A DNA stretch of 10,792 bases from contig JASHQP010000778.1 in the NCBI GenBank assembly GCA_030039095.1, positions 1-10,792 on the forward strand, written 5' to 3'. Both the position numbers and the translations under genes were made by a program. This document shows positions 5,195 through 10,792 of this stretch, piece by piece; position 1 is the first letter of the stretch, and each line of letters opens with the position of its first letter. The notes under the pieces were generated by a model. That model had not been told where the DNA came from, searched no databases, and saw nothing but the letters and a program-made list of their open reading frames with translations. The stretch is from Streptosporangiaceae bacterium. GTDB taxonomy: Bacteria; Actinomycetota; Actinomycetes; Streptosporangiales; Streptosporangiaceae.

Positions 5195-8100
5195 GTGAGC
5201 ACCGTCATTGTCCGCCGAACGGAGCGGCGTGACGCGCCGGAGCTGCCAGACGGCGAGATCAGGCTCCAGTCACCTCCGGAGATTCCCGAGGTCACCACCG
5301 ACGGCTTCCGCCAGACGCTGATGTACCTGCCGATGCTCGTGATGACCGTCGGAATGACCGCCGCGTTCGCAGGGAACAGCTCGAACAAGATCATGTATGT
5401 CGCCGGCGGGGCGATGGTCCTGGGCATGGGCGGCATGGTGGTCGCGCAGATGGGCCGGGGCAGCGGCGACCGGAAGATCAAGCTGAACGGCCTGCGCCGG
5501 GACTACCTCCGCTATCTGGGCCAGGTTCGTCGAAAGGTGCGGGCGATCGCCGCGGCGCAGCGGGAGGCGCTCGAATGGGTCAGCCCGCCCCCGCGGGCGC
5601 TTCCTTCGCTGCTCGTCGACCCGGAGCTGCGGCGAGTCTGGGAACGGCGCCCGTCCGGCGACGACTTCGCCAAGGTCCGCATCGGCACCGGGACGCACCG
5701 GCTGGCGGTTCGGCTGGTGCCGCCGGAGACGAAGCCGGTCGAGGATCTCGACCCGCTGTGCGCGGGCGCGCTGCGGCGTTTCGTCCGCGCGCACAACAGC
5801 GTTCCCGGCCTGCCGGTCGGCATCTCGCTGCGCGCGTTCGCCCGGATCGCCGCGGGGGGCGAGCGCGAGGCCGTCTACGGCATGCTCCGGGCGATGATCG
5901 CGCAGATCGCGATCTTCCACTCCCCCGACGACGTCCGGATCAGCGTGTGCGCCTCGCGTGAGCGGATCTCTTGGTGGCAGTGGATCAAGTGGCTGCCGCA
6001 CAACATGCACCCCGGCGAGATCGACGCGGCCGGGCCGGTCCGCCTGATGGCTCCCGTGCTGCCGCAGCTCGAGGCGCTGATCGGCGCCGAGTTCGCGGGT
6101 CGCCCCCAGTTCACGCCGGGCCGGTCGGCCGCCCTGCCGTTCCACATCGTGATCATCGATGGCGGCGATGGGATGGCGGACTCCCGGCTCGGCACCGACG
6201 GCATCGAGGGTGCCGTGCTCATCGACCTGAGCCCGGACGCGATGACCACGCCCGGGACGCCGGCCGCGCCGACGCTCCGGCTGCACGTCACCGCCGGCGG
6301 CACGGAAATGATCACCAGGAACCGGACCGGCGCCGAGGCGCGCTCGCCGATCGGCGTCCCCGACTTCATGTCACTCGCCGAGGCCGACGCGTTCGCCAGG
6401 CAGATGGCCCCGCTGCGCCCCCGCACCGACGGGCCGGCCGGCGACCCGCTGGCCGCCGACACCACGCTGACGGCCTTGCTCGGCATCTCGTTCATGGTCG
6501 ACGTCGCCGCCCAGTGGCGGCAGCGGCCGCCGCGTGCCCGGCTGCGGGTGCCGATCGGCAGCGACGCCGACGGGCAGCCGGTCGACCTGGATATCAAGGA
6601 GTCGGCCCAGGGCGGCATGGGCCCGCACGGCCTGGTCGTGGGCGCGACCGGCTCGGGAAAGTCTGAGCTGCTCCGGACGCTGGTCCTGGGGCTGGCCGTG
6701 ACCCATTCCCCCGACACGCTCAACTTCGTGCTGGTCGACTTCAAGGGCGGCGCGACCTTCCTGGGCCTGGAAGGGCTGACCCACGTGTCCGCCGTGATCA
6801 CGAACCTGGCGGACGAGCTGCCGCTGGTCGACCGGATGCGCGAGGCGCTGAACGGCGAGCTCGTCCGCAGGCAGGAACTGCTGCGCACGGCGGGCAACTA
6901 TGCCTCGCTGCGCGACTACACCAAGGCGCGCGAGCAGGGGGCCGACCTGCCTCCGGTGCCCTCGCTCTTCGTGGTCATCGACGAGTTCTCCGAGCTGCTG
7001 TCGGCCAGGCCGGAGTTCATCGACGTCTTTGTCATGATCGGCCGGGTGGGCAGGTCGCTCGGCGTGCACCTGCTGCTGGCGTCGCAGCGTCTCGAGGAGG
7101 GCCGGCTGCGCGGCCTGGACACGCAGCTTTCCTACCGCATCGGCCTGCGCACGTTCTCGGCGGCGGAGTCGCGCGTTGTGCTCGGCGTGCCCGACGCATA
7201 CGAGCTGCCTCCGCACCCGGGCAACGGCTACCTGAAGACCGGCACCGAGGACATGACCAGGTTCAAGGCGGCCTATGTCTCCGGGCCGGCCGTCACCGGG
7301 CCCGCCCGCACGCAGCACCGCAGGCTGCGGCCGATGATCGTGCCGTTCGGCCCGGGGTACGTACGCCCGGAACTGGCCGGGGACGAGCCACAGCGGCAGC
7401 CGGCGCTGGCCGAATCGGCCGAGAGCGTGCTCGACGCCGTGGTGGCGCAGCTTGCCGGGCATGGGCCGGCCGCGCACCAGATCTGGCTGCCGCCACTCGA
7501 CGTGCCTCCGGCCCTGGATCAGCTCCTCCCCCCGCTGTCGATCACGCCGCAGTTCGGCTGCGCGGCCGAGGACCCGGCGTGGCGCGGCAGGCTCCGGGCG
7601 ATCACCGGGATCGTGGACCGTCCGTTCGAGCAGCGACGTGACCCGCTGCTGGTGGACCTTTCCGCGGGTGCGGGCCATGCCGCGGTCGTGGGCGCACCGC
7701 GCAGCGGCAAGTCGACGATGCTGCGAACGCTGATCTGCTCGCTGGCACTGCTGCACACGCCGCGGGAGACGCAGTTCTACTGCCTGGACTTCGGCGGCGG
7801 CGCGCTGGGCGGGCTGGCGAAGCTCCCGCACGTCGGCGGCGTCGCTGCCCGGCTGGACGCGGTCCGGGTACGGCGCACCGTGGCCGAGGTGCAGGCCGTG
7901 CTGACCCGCAGGGAGCGGGAATTCGCCGAGCGCGGCATCGAGTCGATCGCGGCGTACCGGAGGATGCGCGCCAGCGGCGAGATCACCGGTGATGGCTTCG
8001 GTGACGTGTTCCTCGTCGTGGACGGCTGGCTCACGCTGCGCCAGGATTTCGAGGCCCTCGAGCAGACGGTGACCGCGATGGCGGCCAGGGGGCTGGGTTA

Positions 8101-9256
8101 CGGCGTGCACGTGCTGGCTTCGGCGGGGAAGTGGTCGGAGTTCCGGCCCGCGATCCGCGACCTCTTCGGCACCCGGATGGAACTGCGGCTCGGCGACCCG
8201 TACGAATCCGAGATCGACCGCAAGCTGGCGGCGAACGTGCCGGAGTCCGCGCCCGGCCGCGGCATCACCAAGGACGGCCTGCACTTCCTGACCGCGCTGC
8301 CGCGCATCGACTCCCAGCCGGACGCCGACAGCCTCGCGGATGGTGTGGCGAAGCTGGCGGAAACCGTCGCGGTCGCCTGGCAGGCGGATCCGGCCCCGCC
8401 GGTGCGCCTGCTCCCGGACGTGCTCCCGGTGAGCGCACTGCCCGGTGCCGCGCAGACCGGCACGAAGATCCCGTTCGCGGTCGACGAGAGCACCCTGGCT
8501 CCCGTGCTTCTCGACTTCGCCACCGACGCGCACCTGCTGGTGTTCGGCGACACCGAGTGCGGCAAGTCGAACCTGCTGCGGCTGATCGCCGAGAGCGTGG
8601 TCGACCGCTACGCGCCGGACCAGGCACGGCTGATCTTCATCGACTACCGCAGGTCGCTGATCGACAGCTCCGACTCCGAGCACACGATCGGCTATGCCGC
8701 GTCCTCGGCCGCCGCGGCCCCGATCATCAACGACGTTCGCGAGGCGATGACGCAGCGGCTGCCACCGCCCGACCTTACCCCGCAGCAACTGCGCAGCCGG
8801 TCGTGGTGGAAGGGCTCGGATCTGTTCCTGGTCATCGACGACTACGACCTGGTGTCCGGGACCGCCAACCCGCTGCTCGCCATCGTCGACCTGGTCGCCC
8901 AGGCTCGCGACATCGGGCTGCACCTGATCATTGCCCGGTCGGCGGGCGGCGCCGGCCGTGCCCTGTTCGACCCCATCATCCAGCGCGTCCGCGAGATGGG
9001 CTCGCCCGGGCTGATCATGTCGGGCAGCAAGGACGAGGGGGCCCTGATCGGCAGCGTCAAGGCCCAGCCGCAGCCGCAGGGGCGCGGGTTCTTCGTCGAG
9101 CGGAAGTCCGGAAGCCAGCTCGTTCAGGTGGCGCTGCTGGACGACGGCACGATGGCGCCGACCGGCCAGCACCACGCGGTCCCGGCACCGGCGGCCCCGA
9201 ACGGCTACGGCAGCGGCGTACCCGCCGGGCACGCCGCGCCGCGCACACACGGCTAG
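5195..9256 (+). CDS. eccC: EccC, three-domain FtsK/SpoIIIE-type type VII secretion ATPase
   Basis: A 1353-residue single-chain EccC (fused EccCa plus EccCb form). The GTG start at 5195 has AAAGG 6 nt upstream. Two membrane helices lie at about 42-59 and 67-86. A juxtamembrane domain with no recognised Walker motif follows to about residue 450, then three ATPase domains. Domain 1: Walker A GATGSGKS at 483-490 and Walker B ending in D596-E597, with the catalytic Glu present. Domain 2: GAPRSGKS at 833-840, Walker B VVD943-G944. Domain 3: GDTECGKS at 1118-1125, Walker B VID1215-D1216. The lack of Glu after the Asp in domains 2 and 3 fits the family view that domain 1 is the main hydrolytic motor while the others bind ATP and substrate tails. 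A Pro/Ala/Gly-rich tail, about 1325-1353, is probably disordered. EccC recruits YxxxD/E substrates such as the Esx proteins encoded at 1251-1865. It is divergent from eccD, and its stop overlaps that of mycP. Confidence 0.97.
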   Translation: MSTVIVRRTERRDAPELPDGEIRLQSPPEIPEVTTDGFRQTLMYLPMLVMTVGMTAAFAGNSSNKIMYVAGGAMVLGMGGMVVAQMGRGSGDRKIKLNGLRRDYLRYLGQVRRKVRAIAAAQREALEWVSPPPRALPSLLVDPELRRVWERRPSGDDFAKVRIGTGTHRLAVRLVPPETKPVEDLDPLCAGALRRFVRAHNSVPGLPVGISLRAFARIAAGGEREAVYGMLRAMIAQIAIFHSPDDVRISVCASRERISWWQWIKWLPHNMHPGEIDAAGPVRLMAPVLPQLEALIGAEFAGRPQFTPGRSAALPFHIVIIDGGDGMADSRLGTDGIEGAVLIDLSPDAMTTPGTPAAPTLRLHVTAGGTEMITRNRTGAEARSPIGVPDFMSLAEADAFARQMAPLRPRTDGPAGDPLAADTTLTALLGISFMVDVAAQWRQRPPRARLRVPIGSDADGQPVDLDIKESAQGGMGPHGLVVGATGSGKSELLRTLVLGLAVTHSPDTLNFVLVDFKGGATFLGLEGLTHVSAVITNLADELPLVDRMREALNGELVRRQELLRTAGNYASLRDYTKAREQGADLPPVPSLFVVIDEFSELLSARPEFIDVFVMIGRVGRSLGVHLLLASQRLEEGRLRGLDTQLSYRIGLRTFSAAESRVVLGVPDAYELPPHPGNGYLKTGTEDMTRFKAAYVSGPAVTGPARTQHRRLRPMIVPFGPGYVRPELAGDEPQRQPALAESAESVLDAVVAQLAGHGPAAHQIWLPPLDVPPALDQLLPPLSITPQFGCAAEDPAWRGRLRAITGIVDRPFEQRRDPLLVDLSAGAGHAAVVGAPRSGKSTMLRTLICSLALLHTPRETQFYCLDFGGGALGGLAKLPHVGGVAARLDAVRVRRTVAEVQAVLTRREREFAERGIESIAAYRRMRASGEITGDGFGDVFLVVDGWLTLRQDFEALEQTVTAMAARGLGYGVHVLASAGKWSEFRPAIRDLFGTRMELRLGDPYESEIDRKLAANVPESAPGRGITKDGLHFLTALPRIDSQPDADSLADGVAKLAETVAVAWQADPAPPVRLLPDVLPVSALPGAAQTGTKIPFAVDESTLAPVLLDFATDAHLLVFGDTECGKSNLLRLIAESVVDRYAPDQARLIFIDYRRSLIDSSDSEHTIGYAASSAAAAPIINDVREAMTQRLPPPDLTPQQLRSRSWWKGSDLFLVIDDYDLVSGTANPLLAIVDLVAQARDIGLHLIIARSAGGAGRALFDPIIQRVREMGSPGLIMSGSKDEGALIGSVKAQPQPQGRGFFVERKSGSQLVQVALLDDGTMAPTGQHHAVPAPAAPNGYGSGVPAGHAAPRTHG

Positions 9257-10569
9257 CTTCCCGGGCGCCAGCGCCGGCGCCGGCCCTCCCTGATGATCAC
9301 GGCGCCGATCGCGACCAGCCCAGCCAGGCCCAGAGCGATCGCGGCGACCTCGAGCGCCGTCCGCTGCGCGTCCAGGTCAGGTGGCGGCGCACGGTCCACC
9401 GCCACGGGCTGGGGCCTGGGCGTCGGCAGCGGGCTCTTCGCCGCGGCGGACGGGAGCAGCGCGCTGACCGCCTGCAGCGGGTTGACCAGGCCGTCGCCGG
9501 TTCCCGGCCCGGTGCTGCCGTCGGCCGTTTCCTTGATCCGGTTCACCACTGCCGGCACGCTCAGGCTGGGGTAGCGGGAACGGACCAGCGCAACCACACC
9601 TGACACGAACGCCGTCGCGAAGCTCGTCCCGGACAGGTTGTTGACCGAGTAGCCGCCGGGCGCGGTGCTGGTGACGTCCACCCCGGGAGCGGTGACCGCC
9701 ACGTGCGAGCGCTGGTTGGAAAACGAGACCAGCGAGCCGTTCTGGGTCACCGCACCGACGGACAGCACGCCGGGGTAGCTCGCCGGGTAACAGGGGCCCC
9801 GGCAGTTCTCCTGCCCTTCGTCGTTCCCTCCCGCTGCGACGATCACGGACCCGTGCTTCAGCGCGAACGCCACCGCGGAGGCCAGTTCCGGAGCGTTGCC
9901 GCTCGTTGTGATGGAGACGTTGATGACCTGGGCGCCTTCCAGCGCCGCGTCCTTGATCCCTTCGGCCAGGACCGCCACACTGCCGGTCTCCTGGCTGTTG
10001 ACCTTGACCGAGAGGATCTGCGCGCCGGGCGCCACGCCGTCGAACGGATTGCCCTGTGCCTGCACTCTCGCCGCGATGATGCCGGCGATCGCCGTGCCAT
10101 GGCCTTCGCCGGAGCAGTCCTGGAATCCGGTATTGGTGAGGTCGATGGCGGTCACCTTGCCCGCAAGCTGCGGGCTGAAGTCCACGCCGCTGTCCACCAC
10201 GGCGACCGTCACGCCCCTGCCCTTGGTCAGCGACCACACGCTGCTCCAGTCCAGCGCCCGCTGGGCCCACGGCACCGACCCGACCTTCGCGCTGACCGGG
10301 TTCGAGTCCGGGCACTGCTGGCTGGGCGCGGGCTCGGTCGCCACCGGGACTGGGAGCGATGGCGTCGGCGGGGGCTTTGCCTTGGTCGGCTTGGACGTTG
10401 GTTTCGTCGAGGGCTTGGCCGACGGCTTGGCGGCCGCCTCCCGCAGGGGCCTGGCCGCCGAGCCCACGGTGGCGGCAGTGGCCGCCTCCGCCGAGCCCAC
10501 AGCGGCGGCGGGCGCCTGGCCCGCCGCGATGAGGACCAGCGCTGCCGCCCAGACGGCGATCCGCCTCAT
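9253..10569 (-). CDS. mycP: Mycosin, membrane-anchored subtilisin-like serine protease of the ESX system
   Basis: A 438-residue mycosin. The ATG at 10567-10569 is chosen because it follows GGAGG by 9 nt and opens directly into a signal peptide (MRRIAVWAAALVLIAAG); an upstream in-frame ATG at 10618-10620 would add 17 polar residues before it. Residues 45-83 form a Lys/Pro/Thr-rich linker with KPS/KPT repeats. The S8 catalytic triad is intact: D126 in VAVVDSGVD, H157 in GEGHGTAIAG and S316 in LSGTSFATAFVSG, with oxyanion N249 in AAGGNDEG. Cysteines 86, 152, 256 and 260 fit the two disulfides known in mycosins. A membrane helix at about 404-426 and a basic tail (RRRRW) anchor it with the protease outside. 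Family knowledge says MycP is needed for a stable ESX complex and can cleave ESX substrates. It is encoded alone, opposite to eccC. Confidence 0.96.
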   Translation of the reverse strand: MRRIAVWAAALVLIAAGQAPAAAVGSAEAATAATVGSAARPLREAAAKPSAKPSTKPTSKPTKAKPPPTPSLPVPVATEPAPSQQCPDSNPVSAKVGSVPWAQRALDWSSVWSLTKGRGVTVAVVDSGVDFSPQLAGKVTAIDLTNTGFQDCSGEGHGTAIAGIIAARVQAQGNPFDGVAPGAQILSVKVNSQETGSVAVLAEGIKDAALEGAQVINVSITTSGNAPELASAVAFALKHGSVIVAAGGNDEGQENCRGPCYPASYPGVLSVGAVTQNGSLVSFSNQRSHVAVTAPGVDVTSTAPGGYSVNNLSGTSFATAFVSGVVALVRSRYPSLSVPAVVNRIKETADGSTGPGTGDGLVNPLQAVSALLPSAAAKSPLPTPRPQPVAVDRAPPPDLDAQRTALEVAAIALGLAGLVAIGAVIIREGRRRRWRPGS

Positions 10570-10702
10570 CTTCGGCCGCCTCCGTGAATAGACGCATGTC
10601 GCGAATCGGTAAACGCACATAGGCTACGTAATGGCCGCGCTCCCGCGCAGCCATCGCGACCCATATGATATCGGTCATTTTGCTGCAAATAGGCGATCGG
10701 CA
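10570..10702. promoter_or_regulatory. Divergent intergenic region between mycP and the prepilin-peptidase-like gene
   Basis: This 133-bp gap is more AT-rich than its flanks. It holds the mycP ribosome-binding site GGAGG (complement at 10579-10583) and a plus-strand TATGAT (10664-10669), one base from TATAAT, but with no acceptable -35 at 16-18 nt. No clear mycP promoter was found on the minus strand. It must carry the mycP promoter and perhaps one for the plus-strand gene, but I cannot place either with confidence. Confidence 0.25.
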
Positions 10703-10792
10703 ATGAGCTGGCCGCTGGTCGCCGCCCTCGCCCTGGCAGGCCTGGCGATCGGCTGGTGCCTGCGCGCCGTCGTGGTGCGCCTTGCCGTCCCG
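10703..10792 (+). CDS. N-terminus of a probable A24-type prepilin peptidase, cut by the window edge
   Basis: An ATG at 10703-10705 opens 30 codons to the window edge. The peptide begins MSWPLVAALALAGLAIGW and continues to RAVVVRLAVP. A hydrophobic helix, then a Gly-rich G-x-x-x-G, a conserved-looking Arg and a closing R-L-x-V-P resemble the N-terminus of type IV prepilin peptidases (the GxxxGSxLNxxxxRLP region), though the ribosome-binding site is weak (AGG 9 nt upstream). The catalytic Asp residues would lie outside the window. If correct, it marks the boundary between the ESX locus and a pilus or competence locus. Any other membrane protein remains possible. Confidence 0.5.
   Translation, partial: MSWPLVAALALAGLAIGWCLRAVVVRLAVP

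Noticed and set aside
6371..9250. Minus-strand open frame of 959 codons
   Set aside because: Antisense to eccC. It is long only because GC-rich codons rarely give stops in that frame, and the product is low-complexity with no motif.
9377..10678. Minus-strand frame of 433 codons and an upstream in-frame mycP start at 10620
   Set aside because: The 433-codon frame is out of phase with mycP and Arg/Gly-rich. The earlier mycP start would put 17 polar residues before a good signal peptide and lacks the GGAGG site seen before 10569.
1..10792. CRISPR arrays, insertion sequences, tRNA or rRNA genes, attachment sites
   Set aside because: No regularly spaced repeats beyond the two local duplications, no transposase-like protein, and no tRNA- or rRNA-like segment was recognised by eye. 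A covariance-model scan was not possible.

Overview
The window is GC-rich actinobacterial DNA carrying most of the core of a type VII (ESX/WXG100) secretion locus. The high G+C content, two GTG starts, strong GGAGG ribosome-binding sites, and the presence of EccB, EccC, EccD and a mycosin together point to an actinomycete. The secreted proteins are WXG100-like and lack the classical PE and PPE signatures, so I suspect a non-mycobacterial lineage, but this cannot be settled from the window.

Layout from left to right: (1) Positions 1-1865, minus strand, hold a four-gene substrate operon read in the order esxB (1554-1865), esxA (1251-1538), a 159-residue helical protein ending in a YxxxD secretion motif (660-1139), and a longer WXG/PPE-like protein (1-622) that runs off the left edge. 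A good sigma70-type promoter lies at 2016-2044, followed by a leader of about 145 nt. (2) Positions 2204-5013, minus strand, hold the membrane-component pair eccD then eccB, 17 nt apart. The 3' end of eccB and the ribosome-binding site plus start codon of eccD have each been duplicated in tandem. (3) Positions 5014-5194 are the divergent control region, with inverted repeats and weak promoter-like hexamers. (4) Positions 5195-9256, plus strand, hold eccC, the three-domain FtsK/SpoIIIE-type motor ATPase as a single 1353-residue chain. (5) Positions 9253-10569, minus strand, hold mycP, the membrane-anchored subtilisin-like mycosin, which converges on eccC so tightly that the two stop codons share one CTAG. 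(6) Positions 10703-10792, plus strand, hold the first 30 codons of a membrane protein that resembles the N-terminus of an A24 prepilin peptidase. It probably marks the end of the ESX locus.

Working together, EccB, EccC and EccD would form the inner-membrane channel with MycP associated on its outer face. EccC would recognise the C-terminal YxxxD/E signals and drive export of the EsxA/EsxB pair and, by inference, of the 159-residue protein paired with the PPE-like protein. No eccE or eccA is visible; they may lie outside the window or be absent. The most interesting points are the eight-codon mini-cistron made by duplication of the eccD start region, whose stop overlaps the eccD start as ATGA; a possible PE-PPE-like substrate pair with no PE or PPE sequence signature; and two WXG100 partners that both carry an export motif at identical positions.
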